From NCBI GenBank assembly GCA_017642335.1, contig JAGCPF010000032.1, positions 62,001 through 126,000 of the forward strand: a stretch of DNA of 64,000 nucleotides, given 5' to 3'. Each line of letters starts with the position of its first letter. The stretch's first letter is position 1. The position numbers and the translations under genes were made by a program. The notes beneath the pieces were generated by a model, which saw nothing but the letters and a program-made list of their open reading frames with translations, was not told the DNA's origin and made no database searches. The DNA comes from Fibrobacter sp. (GTDB lineage Bacteria > Fibrobacterota > Fibrobacteria > Fibrobacterales > Fibrobacteraceae). Shown piece after piece: positions 1-9,932 of the stretch.

Positions 1-3000
1 GGCCAGGATACGGTTCCTCGACGGAGCCCTTCTTCGTCTTCATATCGCCGCCGATAAGCACTTCATTCTCCACACCTTCCTTGGCGTTGAAGAGGCTCAC
101 AGCAAACGTCTCGCCCTTCTTCGGCGTATTCGAGCTGTAGAACTTGGCCACCTTTTCATCGTCAATTACGGTCACAGGCTTCTCGACAGAAATTTCCACA
201 TCCTTGATTCCCTTGACCACAACGAAGATGACCGCGGAATCGGAGTTTCCAGCCTTATCACGATAGTAGCGCACGATGGGGTTCGTTCCCTTCTGGAGGC
301 CCTGGGTCACCAGCGTATCCTGAACGACGCCATCCACGGTCCACTTCACGTCGACAAAGTTGGAGTGCAGCACAGCACCGTCGGCAGGAGAAAGGATCTC
401 GACCTTCGGGCGGGTCTTGTCCAGCACCATATACAGCGACTTGGTCGATGTGTTGCCGTACTTGTTCGTGTAAGAGTAGCTAATGTCGAAGCCGGCATTG
501 CCCTCGTCATCCCTTACAAACGCACCCTTCTTGTCAACGACGTAAGACACGTTGATAGAATTGTCGTTGGAATCCACGTAGTCGTAAGAGACCGTGTAAG
601 TCGAACCATTGCGGCCTTCAATCAACTCACCCGTAGAAGCATCGGCCAGGTACGAGATGGTCACTTCCTTGCCGTCGACGGTCATGTTGTAAGAGACCTT
701 GATTTCCTTCTTGCCACTTTCTCCCTTGACCAGGTTACCCTTGAAGTCGGTGTAGTACGTGACCGTAACCTCGTTGCCGTTCACAAACTCCGTGTAAGAA
801 GTTTCCAAGACTTCGCCATTCAGCTGGAGAACCTTCTTGTTCTCGGTCGCATTGCGGTCCAGGGTCAGCTTCGCATCGACAATCTTGTCCATCGTCTTCG
901 TAAACGTGGCCGGAGAGATGTTCACAGAATCCAGTTCCAGGTTGACCGTAAACGTGTCGCGCTTGGACGAGCCCGGATCCTTGACAGAGACGAACACCTT
1001 GTTCTTTTTCTCGTTCACGTAGTAGGCGGTATCGTTTTCATCCTTTTCCTCGACCACCGTGAAGATGTTGGTAGCCTTGACTTTCTTGTCCTTCGTCGAA
1101 ACAATAACCTCGGGCGAATCGGAATTCACGAAAATAACCACCGTATCCGCACCGGGATAGTTCTTCTTCGGATCCTTGAAAGTCTTGATGATAACGTTCT
1201 TACCCTTCTTCAGTTCCTCGGTACCGTAGCGGGTCGTGCCGTCTTCCGTCCATTCCAAGTCAATGGAGTAGCGGTTCGTATAAATGGTATCCGGCATCAA
1301 CCACACCGAGTCGGGCGTTTCGCCGCGGGTAATGACGACCTTCGACCATTCATCGACGTCCTTGACCTTGATCGTAACGTCATTCGTATCGGTGAATTCA
1401 CCATCCGTCACGGAAACCTTGAGTATGTAGATGGAATCCTGTTCGTAGTCCAGGGAATCCAGCAACTTGATGGTACCGTCTTCCAGCACATCGAAACCGA
1501 CGCTCTTGCCAATCAGCTTGAACTTGTGGTTCGTGAAGGCCTTCGCCGTATCGAGGTCCTTGGCAACCAGTTTTCCAATCGTGTAGCCAATCTTCTCGTC
1601 TTCGCTGACGGTAAACGTCTGCGGCGGGAGCGTCACGGGCTCGTTCACGTCGGTAATCTTCACGGTAATCAGCGTATCGCTAGAGCCACCATGTTCATCG
1701 AACACGGTCACCACGAACGAAAGCGAATGCGTCTTTTCGTAATCGAACGCAGTGCTATCCTTCACCTTCATGACGCCGTCCTCGGAAACGGTAACATAGT
1801 CGACATTGGACTTGAGCTTGTAGGTGAACACGGAGTCGTTCTGGTCCTCGTCCGCAGCCGTCAGCTGCCCGATGACATAGTCCTTCTTCGGGTTCTCCGG
1901 GAATTCGTAAGTATCTTCTGACGTAAAGTACGGGTTGTCATTCACATCCTTCACATAGATGGTCATCGTCGCGGTATCCGTCAACGACGTGTCAGCCTTG
2001 TCAATAACCTTCACAGTAATAGAATAGATGGAATCCTTGTTGTACTGGAGCACGACGCGTGTCTGGAGAGTACCGTCATCCTTCACGGCGAATTCTGTCG
2101 TATCGCCACCGATTGCAACGAACTTGTGCTGGATGTACATCGCGGCAGTATCCAAATCGCTCGTGAGAGAATCCAGCTTGCCGAACGAAGACTTCACCGG
2201 CAGTTTTTCGTCGACATAGAACACGCCCGGCACAATCGAGGGCAATTCGTCCACATCAATGACATTAATGATGACCGTTGCCGTATCGTACTGGTAATAT
2301 TGTGCACCGGCGGGATTGTTGTCGCAAACCACGACCGTGACAGCATACACGTTCACCTTTTCGAAGTCAAGGACCATCGCATCCTTCACGGTAATCTCGC
2401 CCGTCTTGGCCGAAATGGCAAACAATCCACTCGTATCCTCCGGCATGGAGAACGTCAAGTGATTCATGCAATCCGTAGCAGAGCATGTCGCGGAGACCTT
2501 GCCAGCCAGTTCGTCCTTCGCATTATTTTCCTTGACTCCGCGCTGCCTGCCATTCTTGAGCACAAGGATGCGCTTAGTCGTGTCGTTACCCGGATCGGGA
2601 GGAATGACAATCTCCGGCCCGTCATCCTCGTCGATAACCTTGATGGTCACGACCGCATCGTCATAGAGGCTAGTCTTGGAGGAATCGACAACTCTCACCG
2701 TGAGCGAATGCACCTTATTGACTTCGTAGTCTATCAGGGCTCCGGGCTTGACCGTAATCATGCCATCGGTATCTATATCGAAGAGGGCCGTATCGCCATC
2801 AAGGGCAATACTGATATTGTGCTTCTTGAACTCGGTCTTGGTGTCCAAGTCACCCCAATCGAGATAACCGACAAGCGAACCCCCTTTCGCATTTTCCTTG
2901 ACAGTGAACGTCGTATCCTCGACCATCGGATTCTCGTTCACATCCATCACGCTCACGACATAGGTCTTGGTCACGGCACTCGGAATCTTGCCGTCCGTAA

Positions 3001-4840
3001 GTGCGACCTTGATCGTGTAAGACGATTTCGCTTCAAAGTCAACAGAAGTATCCGGCTTGAGGAAAAGCGTTCCGTCCTGGCTAATTTCAAAAATATCCTT
3101 GCCGGTGCCGCCAACAATACTGAGCGTAAGCGGATCCTCGTCATCTTCGTCCGTAGCTTTGATTACGCCAGCAGTATCACCGAGTACATTTTCCGTAACA
3201 ACAAGGTTGCTGTTATCATGCAGGACCGGGGTGTGGTTGTCAGCATCATAAATCATCAACGGCAAGCAGACACCATCGTTCACGTCTGTCGGATAGTTGC
3301 CCTTGATAATCGCACCGCTCAGGTTGGATATGCAAATTCTAAACCACTCGTCGCCCTCGACGTCACCATCCTTTGCAACACGAACCCACGCCTTGTAAAC
3401 GCTGTCCTTTGGAGAAATGTCACCCATATGGATCAAGACACTATCTGTAGACGGCCCGGTCGTAGAACCGCAGCGAGGCAAATCAGGAATGAAGTCATCC
3501 TTAAGGTCTTCAGGGCCCGCATAATGGTATCCCAGGGAATCTGTTCCGCCAGGAGTCTTGAAGCAATAGTTGAATCGCACATCCGTCTGCGGAGCCTTGT
3601 CCAACTTGATGTCGACGGCAACCAGTTTGTTGTTTTCCTCATACCGGCCACTGGCCAAAGCGGCCGGGTCTATCTTTGGTGGATTGAACGGCACGAAGAT
3701 AAAGCCGGAACCATCAAAGTTTGCATCAATTATGATTTTATTCGCAATCAACTGACCGGCAAGGGTCATCTGCTGCTGCACATGAATTGTTCCCTGAGAG
3801 ATAAATGTCCCTTGGAGAGAATCCGTTTGACTAATAGCAGCCCAGGTGAGGCTTTGTTTCATGTAAATAAGAAGGTTTCCCGTATATTTGTCATTCTGGA
3901 TACCCCTATACGCACCAACCCAATGATGAGTTGAATCAACATACTTCGCGGTATCATCCATATACATAATACGAATACGCGGATGCGGTCCGAAATTCAC
4001 TGAGCCATCAACAAAAATGCGCGTAAGACGGCCGCCAGAGGGCATACGGACAATTATTCCGCAATCATTCGTAAAGGAAATCGACGACAAGTGGACATCG
4101 AACACATCGCCATCGCGTTCATCCTCGGTAGCTTTAGAACTTGGAGGAACATCGATATACAGAAAGTCATTATCCAAGCTAACGTCACTCATATGACGAG
4201 CAGTATTATTCTTTCGCGTATAGAGAAAGTTCGAGCCAACAGCAGGTAAAAGGCTATCAATAACCACGGGGATAGTAAGGTCCGTCTTTACAGCGGGAAC
4301 GGTATCTCCTCCGGGGCATGTACCATATTTGCCACCAAAATGGGCATGAGTGCTATCAACTAAAGTGTCAAGCGCCCCTACAACAGAACCGGATACGCAA
4401 ACATGCCCATTAATTACGTTTTTTCCACCATTGGCTTTGAAGTTTTGGCTCCCCTCCACATTGCCAACAACGCGAGTCGGCCCCGTAATCAAGGTATCGG
4501 AACCTGTATCAAAATAAATTCGTCCTCCAATCAGAATAGGGCCACCCACGCGATGACCATCATTCTTCATCGTCCAAGCGCCGTTCGCGGTACCGAACCA
4601 TCCAGTCTTGTCGGGGATATTGATGTTCGACCCAATAAAGTCAATTCCAGTCTGACCGAAGATCTTATACTTCATCAAGTAATCCCATTCGACCTTCTGT
4701 TTTGCAGAATCGGACTGGGTAACATGAGTAAAATACAGCGGATAGAAGTTATACGCCGGAGACGCAGCAAATGCGCCGCCAAACAGGCACGACATCACGA
4801 TGCCAAGGACCAGCGTTATATTTAGTTTCCACTTACCCAT
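1..4840 (-). CDS. Giant secreted cadherin-repeat surface protein, C-terminus outside window
   Basis: The gene opens at an ATG preceded by GGAAGG and stays in frame for about 1613 codons to the left edge without a stop, so its C-terminus is not visible. Residues 1-25 are a signal peptide ending in GGAFA. Residues about 60-330 are glycine- and asparagine-rich beta structure resembling choice-of-anchor adhesion domains (GQLIANKI-type motif). Residues about 335-510 resemble a Calx-beta domain. About six cadherin-like repeats follow (about 520-1150), with VTEN/VKEN openings and DVNENP/DVNDNP linkers. The visible tail, from about 1157, aligns module for module with the C-terminal third of the next gene (5144-9559). 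The two are tandem paralogues that differ mainly in cadherin number. I infer an extracellular, probably calcium-binding, adhesion or cell-surface role; no catalytic motif is visible. The exact function is unknown. Confidence 0.85.
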   Translation of the reverse strand, partial: MGKWKLNITLVLGIVMSCLFGGAFAASPAYNFYPLYFTHVTQSDSAKQKVEWDYLMKYKIFGQTGIDFIGSNINIPDKTGWFGTANGAWTMKNDGHRVGGPILIGGRIYFDTGSDTLITGPTRVVGNVEGSQNFKANGGKNVINGHVCVSGSVVGALDTLVDSTHAHFGGKYGTCPGGDTVPAVKTDLTIPVVIDSLLPAVGSNFLYTRKNNTARHMSDVSLDNDFLYIDVPPSSKATEDERDGDVFDVHLSSISFTNDCGIIVRMPSGGRLTRIFVDGSVNFGPHPRIRIMYMDDTAKYVDSTHHWVGAYRGIQNDKYTGNLLIYMKQSLTWAAISQTDSLQGTFISQGTIHVQQQMTLAGQLIANKIIIDANFDGSGFIFVPFNPPKIDPAALASGRYEENNKLVAVDIKLDKAPQTDVRFNYCFKTPGGTDSLGYHYAGPEDLKDDFIPDLPRCGSTTGPSTDSVLIHMGDISPKDSVYKAWVRVAKDGDVEGDEWFRICISNLSGAIIKGNYPTDVNDGVCLPLMIYDADNHTPVLHDNSNLVVTENVLGDTAGVIKATDEDDEDPLTLSIVGGTGKDIFEISQDGTLFLKPDTSVDFEAKSSYTIKVALTDGKIPSAVTKTYVVSVMDVNENPMVEDTTFTVKENAKGGSLVGYLDWGDLDTKTEFKKHNISIALDGDTALFDIDTDGMITVKPGALIDYEVNKVHSLTVRVVDSSKTSLYDDAVVTIKVIDEDDGPEIVIPPDPGNDTTKRILVLKNGRQRGVKENNAKDELAGKVSATCSATDCMNHLTFSMPEDTSGLFAISAKTGEITVKDAMVLDFEKVNVYAVTVVVCDNNPAGAQYYQYDTATVIINVIDVDELPSIVPGVFYVDEKLPVKSSFGKLDSLTSDLDTAAMYIQHKFVAIGGDTTEFAVKDDGTLQTRVVLQYNKDSIYSITVKVIDKADTSLTDTATMTIYVKDVNDNPYFTSEDTYEFPENPKKDYVIGQLTAADEDQNDSVFTYKLKSNVDYVTVSEDGVMKVKDSTAFDYEKTHSLSFVVTVFDEHGGSSDTLITVKITDVNEPVTLPPQTFTVSEDEKIGYTIGKLVAKDLDTAKAFTNHKFKLIGKSVGFDVLEDGTIKLLDSLDYEQDSIYILKVSVTDGEFTDTNDVTIKVKDVDEWSKVVITRGETPDSVWLMPDTIYTNRYSIDLEWTEDGTTRYGTEELKKGKNVIIKTFKDPKKNYPGADTVVIFVNSDSPEVIVSTKDKKVKATNIFTVVEEKDENDTAYYVNEKKNKVFVSVKDPGSSKRDTFTVNLELDSVNISPATFTKTMDKIVDAKLTLDRNATENKKVLQLNGEVLETSYTEFVNGNEVTVTYYTDFKGNLVKGESGKKEIKVSYNMTVDGKEVTISYLADASTGELIEGRNGSTYTVSYDYVDSNDNSINVSYVVDKKGAFVRDDEGNAGFDISYSYTNKYGNTSTKSLYMVLDKTRPKVEILSPADGAVLHSNFVDVKWTVDGVVQDTLVTQGLQKGTNPIVRYYRDKAGNSDSAVIFVVVKGIKDVEISVEKPVTVIDDEKVAKFYSSNTPKKGETFAVSLFNAKEGVENEVLIGGDMKTKKGSVEEPYPG

Positions 4841-5081
4841 AAGAACCTTCCAAAAAAGTTTCATTCCGGTTATTTTCATATTCCAATTTGGAATACATAA
4901 AATTTACAAAATCCGCTCATCCCATACCAAAAATAAAAAAAAATCCCCTAAAAGGATATTAGAATCTTCATTTCGTTTAATTTTATAAACAATAATCACG
5001 CATTTTAGACCATTGCTTTTTTACATAAGATTTTGGTAAATTTTTTTTTCGTCTTTTTTGCTCAAAAAAGGGTTATACGCC

Positions 5082-5126
5082 CCAAAATAGGAATAGGACC
5101 CAGAAAAGGGTCCTATTCCATTTTGG
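5082..5126 (-). terminator. Rho-independent terminator of the downstream cadherin gene
   Basis: A near-perfect 19-bp stem with one bulged A is formed by CCAAAATAGGAATAGGACCC (5082-5101) and its complement ending at 5126, around a short AGAAAA-type loop. In the minus direction it follows the stop of the 5144-9559 gene and leads shortly to a T-run. The rest of the 303-bp gap (4841-5143) is AT-rich; apart from the GGAAGG ribosome site of the left-hand gene I see nothing else in it. Confidence 0.8.
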
Positions 5127-5143
5127 AGCAAAAGTTGCTGAAA

Positions 5144-8100
5144 TTACTTCATCGGCGGGCGCTTGTAGCCGAACGGACGCAGCATGTCGTCGCTGACCTT
5201 GCGCTTCGCCCCCTTCAGGTTGGCCTTGGGCATGTCTTCCGAAATCGGAGGCAGCGTGCAACGGAGCGTGGTTCTCATGGTGACCTCGGTCTTGAAGAGG
5301 TAGGCGCCGGTTCCCACCATGCGGCCAGACTTGGTATGGATGTATCCTTCCATATCGGGCTTCAGTTCGAACGCGAGCGAAAGCATGCCACCCTTGTTTA
5401 CGTAATCCGGGTCGTCCAGATTCACCTTGAAGGAATAGTCATCGACATAGGAGCCCAAGTTCGTGAACACCCAGACATGAACAGCAAGCGATGTGTTATA
5501 TAGATTCAGACGGCTGAGATCGCCAGCGAAGGATTCCTGGAATTCTTCGGTACAGTATTCAGCGACATACTGCGACGGGGCCATCTTCTTGCCGCCCTGC
5601 GCATCCACGCCATCCACGGAAACGAGGCCGTCCGAAGCAACAATGTCGTCGAAGGTCGCCAGGCCACCGACAGCGCTAGCCACAGGCATCTTCACGTCGA
5701 TGGTGACCGTCGGGCCCAGGTGGTCATCCTTGCCCGGATAGGGAGCCTCGCCAGAACCTTCACGATTCTTCATTTTTCCACCGATGAGGATTTCCTCTTC
5801 GGAATCCTTGGCATTGTTGAACACACTCACAGCGAAGGTCTGGTTCTTTTCCGGAGCCTTGGCTTCGCTATAGTATTCTTCGACACGATCCTTCGTGACC
5901 ACCGTGACCGGCTTTTCCACATGGATTTCAAGATCCTTCGGGTTCTTAAGCACCACGATAACCGTCGCAGAGGCTTCGTTGCCGGCCTTGTCTCGGTAGA
6001 TACGAATGATGGCATTCGTCCCCTTGACCAGGCCCTGCATGTTCAGCGTATCCTGCTTCACGTCGTTCACAGTCCAAACGACATTCACGAAGTTCGTGTG
6101 AACCTTGGAACCATCTGCCGGGCTCTCGATATCGACAACCGGCTTAATCGTATCAAGCACGACAAAGGCAGACTTGCGGCTCGTGTTGCCGAACTGCTTG
6201 TTGGTATATTCGAACGCGACTTCAAAGCCAGGGTTGCCTTCCTCGTTCTTCATGACCTTGCCCTTGGGGCTCACGAAGTACGAGATGTCGACCGTCCTCC
6301 CGGTCTTGTCGGTATAGGGATAGGTCACGATGTAGGAACCGCCGTTCCACTGCTCGATCAAGGAACCCGTTATGGCGTCTGCCTGGTAGGACATCGTAAT
6401 CTTGTTGCCCTTGCTGTCCTTCGTCTCGAAGGAAACGGTCATGACTTCCGCACCGGCAGAATTCTTGACGACATCACCCTTGGAATCCGTGTAGTAAGAG
6501 ACGGTCACCTTTTCGCCAGCCACCGTGACCGTGTAAGTCACAAGGATAAGGCTGTCGTTGGCATTCACCATCTTAGCAGGCGTCGCGGGATTCAAATCAA
6601 GCATGAGGTTCGCGTTGACGATTTCGCCCATCTTCTTGTACGCGCTCTCGGGAACACTTAACGTATCCAGCTTCACGTTGATGGAGAGTTTCTGCTCGGA
6701 ATAGTTACAGGTAGAATCCGTGTACGTCGCATCAAGAATCGGTTCACGAATCTCGACAAGAATCGTATTTTCGGTCTTGTTCACATAATAAGACGTATCC
6801 GAAGCGGGGACCTGTTCCACAATCGTGTAGATGTTGTCCGCCACAGGCGGCTTGACATCGACAGCGACCTTCAATTCCGGAGTGCGGGTGCAGACAAAGA
6901 TGACGATGGTCGCAACGGTGCCATGGTCCTTGGTCTTGTCGTAATACGTAAGCGTTACCGTATTGAAGCCTTCGTGCAAATCAGTCACGAGCGTATCGGG
7001 CTGCGGAATGCCGTCGGCCGTCCAGGAGAGGTTGATTTCGGTCCTGTTGATATAGAGAGTATCCTTCGGAAACTCCCAAACCGTATCCTTCGTTTCGGCC
7101 CTGGTCACCGTAATCGTGGACGTTTCCACCTCGTTGTCAACAACGATGATGACCCTTGCAGTATCCATGTTGCCGTCCGAATCCTGGACCAGCACGAACA
7201 ACGTATCGAACTTGTCGGCCTCGTAGTCCAAAACGACCTTGGTGGTAATCACGCCGGTGCTATCGTCAATACTGTACTTGTCGGCATCGCCAGCGATAAT
7301 CGTAAGCTTGTTGCTGAGGAATTCCAGATTCCTGTCTTCGTCATACACGGGCAGTTTGTCAACGATGGTGCCAATCGGCTGGTTTTCCATGACATGGAAA
7401 ATCGTGTCGTTAACCGACGGAGCCTCGTTCTCGTCTATCACGATAATAGACACAACCGTAGAATCGTAATCCGTCCCGTTGGAGCACTTCACGAAGAATG
7501 CGTAAGACGGCTGAGTTTCATAGTCCAGGGCGCTATTGAGGAGAATGCTCGTTGTATCGAACTTGAACGTGGTCCCGGCATTGCCAGAAACAATCGTACA
7601 ACTCAAGGAGCCAGGAATTCTCATGTCTTCCAGCGTCCCGACAAGCGTATCGATCGGAGCATTTTCCCTAATCGTAAATTCCACGTTGACAACGTTAATC
7701 TTCATCGTCTTGCCCCTGTCGCAGATATCCGGGGCATCCACCTTGCACAAATCAAAACCGATAGTCGCATACGGTGTACCGTAGGCATCCTTGACCGGCG
7801 TGAAGGTCAGTCCGCTAATGACACCGACCTTCGGCTCACCAGAGCCCGGCAAGGCCTTGATTGTGTCGCCAACCGCAACCGTGTTGCCATTGTACGTCAG
7901 CGTCCCTTCCGCAGGAACACTCTTGATGACCACATTGTAGGTCTTCATCGGGGTCACGCCGTCGGGTCCGTACGCCGGGAACGAGGTGATCGTCAGAGTC
8001 TCGTTCACCTTCGACGAAACCGTCGTATCGTACGAAACAGGCTTCTTGTCGTTGTCCACGATGATATAGTTCATCGAAAAGCTGGCATCGGGATTGCGGT

Positions 8101-9559
8101 CCCCGTTCGGCGTAATGGCCGCTGTCAGGTTGAAAATCTTGATAATGACTCTTTCGTCATCTTCTTCGTACGGGTCATCAAAGGCGTGGAACACGATCGG
8201 ATTCTTCAGAGTTTTCGAATTCTGCGGGAACTCGGCATGGGCAGTATCCCTGCCGCAAAGCGGAATGCTGTCCAAAGTAGAAGCCAGGACGTCGTTCACA
8301 TTAGCCCATTCGCAACTTTCGTCGTCCTTGTAGCCGTTACAGGAATTAGAAGACTTCAGGGAGAAGCAATAGTCAAACGTGACACGGGTCGGCGGGTCCT
8401 TGGAGAGTTCCAGCTTGACCGTATCGCCCTGAGCTTCATTATCTTCGTAGGCCCGGGAAACAACATTCATGATTACAGGCGGCCTGAACGGCACGTAGCG
8501 GAAATCACCAGCCATGAAATCGTTGTGGATTTGAACCTTCTTGGCCAAAAGTTGCCCGGCAAAGCGGTAATGGTCTTTAAACGAGATGTTTCCACCAGAA
8601 ATATAGGTTCCCTGATAAATACATTCATGAGAGGGGAAATCAATAGACTCCTGACTATAAATCAGCAGATTTCCCGCATACTCGGCGTTAGTAACCGTTT
8701 TACCGCCCTGTTGCAAAATCACTATGTTATGTGTAGTCCCATCAATTTTCAGGGCACCCGTGATAAATATGCGGACATAACGATTATACGGATTGTTGAT
8801 ATAGAGGGAATCGCAACCTTGCCATAATACAAGGTCGCCTTGGACAAGGATATCGTAGTAATCGTCAGTACCCGCCGGAATATTGATATAAGCGACGCTC
8901 ACTCTCGGATCTGCGGTCGGAACTACATTTTTACCGTCTTTAAACTCCCAGTCACCGACAATAGTGGTGTCGAAGCCGGTATAATCCCAATCCACCTCGG
9001 GAACATCGAGTTTGTTATCTATGACCGGAATTTCGGGATCAGAGCATGTTATAGTAACGAGACCGCTATTTTGTATGTTAGTAAAATTGTTATAGCCATT
9101 GGCACAAACTTTTCCACGCCATGTAACATTGCCCCCATTGAGAGAAGCTTCATTTCCAATATTAATGGAACCGCCAAAATGACTCGGCCCCGTCAAGATT
9201 TCGTCATTTCCTGTATTGTTGGAGAAGTCGCCACCAAAGGCAAGGGGACCACCAATAGAATGCAGATTATTTAAAAGGCGGAAGCCACCCGATGCGCTAC
9301 CCGTATATCCAACGGAATCCGTGATATACACTCTGTCATTGCTAAAGACAACGCCATCTCCACCCACTCCAGTACCCCAGAGCTTGTACTTGATAAGTTT
9401 CTGCCACTCAGCTTCTTGCTTGGCATTGTCGGTTTTAGGAACGGAACTGAAGTAGAATGGACTTATTTCCGAAGCAACGGCAATATTTGCCACAAAAAGA
9501 GCAAATAGAATGAATAGTGCCATACTAAAAAATGCAGGTCTTTTATTTTGCTCAACCAT
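5144..9559 (-). CDS. Giant secreted cadherin-repeat surface protein, paralogue of left neighbour
   Basis: The protein has 1471 aa. The ATG at 9559 is preceded by GGGAG. An N-terminal hydrophobic segment (about 10-30, ending VAS) is the signal peptide. Residues about 45-355 are Gly/Asn-rich with a GQLLAKKV motif, like choice-of-anchor adhesion domains. Residues about 365-520 resemble a Calx-beta domain (EDDERVIIKI, then IIVDNDKKP). Cadherin-like repeats begin near 623 (FTIREN) and 716 (FHVMEN). From about 808 onward Ig-like and short beta-hairpin repeats precede a C-terminal module ending in a basic tail (GYKRPPMK). It has only two or three clear cadherin repeats against about six in its tandem paralogue. 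A TATATT -10-like box lies upstream near 9646. An extracellular adhesion or structural role is inferred. Confidence 0.85.
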   Translation of the reverse strand: MVEQNKRPAFFSMALFILFALFVANIAVASEISPFYFSSVPKTDNAKQEAEWQKLIKYKLWGTGVGGDGVVFSNDRVYITDSVGYTGSASGGFRLLNNLHSIGGPLAFGGDFSNNTGNDEILTGPSHFGGSINIGNEASLNGGNVTWRGKVCANGYNNFTNIQNSGLVTITCSDPEIPVIDNKLDVPEVDWDYTGFDTTIVGDWEFKDGKNVVPTADPRVSVAYINIPAGTDDYYDILVQGDLVLWQGCDSLYINNPYNRYVRIFITGALKIDGTTHNIVILQQGGKTVTNAEYAGNLLIYSQESIDFPSHECIYQGTYISGGNISFKDHYRFAGQLLAKKVQIHNDFMAGDFRYVPFRPPVIMNVVSRAYEDNEAQGDTVKLELSKDPPTRVTFDYCFSLKSSNSCNGYKDDESCEWANVNDVLASTLDSIPLCGRDTAHAEFPQNSKTLKNPIVFHAFDDPYEEDDERVIIKIFNLTAAITPNGDRNPDASFSMNYIIVDNDKKPVSYDTTVSSKVNETLTITSFPAYGPDGVTPMKTYNVVIKSVPAEGTLTYNGNTVAVGDTIKALPGSGEPKVGVISGLTFTPVKDAYGTPYATIGFDLCKVDAPDICDRGKTMKINVVNVEFTIRENAPIDTLVGTLEDMRIPGSLSCTIVSGNAGTTFKFDTTSILLNSALDYETQPSYAFFVKCSNGTDYDSTVVSIIVIDENEAPSVNDTIFHVMENQPIGTIVDKLPVYDEDRNLEFLSNKLTIIAGDADKYSIDDSTGVITTKVVLDYEADKFDTLFVLVQDSDGNMDTARVIIVVDNEVETSTITVTRAETKDTVWEFPKDTLYINRTEINLSWTADGIPQPDTLVTDLHEGFNTVTLTYYDKTKDHGTVATIVIFVCTRTPELKVAVDVKPPVADNIYTIVEQVPASDTSYYVNKTENTILVEIREPILDATYTDSTCNYSEQKLSINVKLDTLSVPESAYKKMGEIVNANLMLDLNPATPAKMVNANDSLILVTYTVTVAGEKVTVSYYTDSKGDVVKNSAGAEVMTVSFETKDSKGNKITMSYQADAITGSLIEQWNGGSYIVTYPYTDKTGRTVDISYFVSPKGKVMKNEEGNPGFEVAFEYTNKQFGNTSRKSAFVVLDTIKPVVDIESPADGSKVHTNFVNVVWTVNDVKQDTLNMQGLVKGTNAIIRIYRDKAGNEASATVIVVLKNPKDLEIHVEKPVTVVTKDRVEEYYSEAKAPEKNQTFAVSVFNNAKDSEEEILIGGKMKNREGSGEAPYPGKDDHLGPTVTIDVKMPVASAVGGLATFDDIVASDGLVSVDGVDAQGGKKMAPSQYVAEYCTEEFQESFAGDLSRLNLYNTSLAVHVWVFTNLGSYVDDYSFKVNLDDPDYVNKGGMLSLAFELKPDMEGYIHTKSGRMVGTGAYLFKTEVTMRTTLRCTLPPISEDMPKANLKGAKRKVSDDMLRPFGYKRPPMK

Positions 9560-9719
9560 GTCGAACTCCCGGAAGCCACCCTTCCACTGATTAAATTCCT
9601 AAACGAAAAAAGTCAGCCCCTTTTCCCATAAACTTGATATAAATATAGTTACTAATTATTTACAAATCAAGCGGTATGGAAAAAATTGTATTTTTTATCA
9701 TCAAAAAATGGCAGAAAAT

Positions 9720-9748
9720 TTGTTTTTTTGGCGAAAACTAACTATATT
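9720..9748 (+). promoter_or_regulatory. Candidate promoter of the SRP-like RNA
   Basis: TATATT at 9743-9748 lies 17 bp after a weak -35-like TTGTTT (9720-9725). It sits just ahead of the predicted 5' end of the structured RNA. The -35 match is poor. Confidence 0.5.
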
Positions 9749-9750
9749 TG

Positions 9751-9871
9751 GTGTTCCTAGGCCCTGCGCAATGACTATTTGCGGGCAAATCGCCAGGGCG
9801 AAAGCAGCAACGGACTTGCGAATTTTTATGTGCTCAGGTAGCCTAGGATTTTTTTGCAACCCTCGGGTTGC
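9751..9871 (+). ncRNA. ffs: Small signal recognition particle RNA (4.5S-like)
   Basis: No protein is encoded here, but the sequence folds like a short bacterial SRP RNA. A closing helix pairs TCCTAGGC (9755-9762) with GCCTAGGA (9841-9848), then CCTG with CAGG. The core at 9794-9809 reads CAGG-GC-GAAA-GC-AGCA. The CAGG/AGCA symmetric loop is identical to the Ffh-binding loop of 4.5S RNA and sits below a GNRA tetraloop. The tetraloop helix is 2 bp instead of the usual 3, and the middle helix has mismatches. A T-run and a second hairpin terminator follow. The RNA would form the SRP with Ffh for membrane and secretory protein targeting. The core motif supports the assignment; a covariance search was not possible. 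Confidence 0.7.
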
Positions 9872-9879
9872 CTTTTTTT
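9856..9879 (+). terminator. Terminator of the SRP-like RNA
   Basis: GCAACCC-TC-GGGTTGC is followed by CTTTTTTT. It lies directly after the RNA closing stem and its own T-run. Confidence 0.75.
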
Positions 9880-9889
9880 ATCCAACCTC

Positions 9890-9930
9890 CAGCCCCTAGA
9901 TTCTAGCCTCTAGATCCTAGTCCCTCACCT
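9890..9930. repeat. CTAG-rich intergenic repeat tract
   Basis: The tract has several near-copies of CTAGATTCTAG/CTAGATCCTAG in a row directly before the next start codon. The same words recur at 17181-17242, 31937-31980 and 56399-56452. Confidence 0.7.
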
Positions 9931-9932
9931 CT

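Noticed and set aside
365..8827. Several plus-strand frames of 140-630 codons opposite the cadherin genes
   Set aside because: The minus strand has signal peptides and repeated domains; the plus frames are Arg/His/Val-rich shadows.
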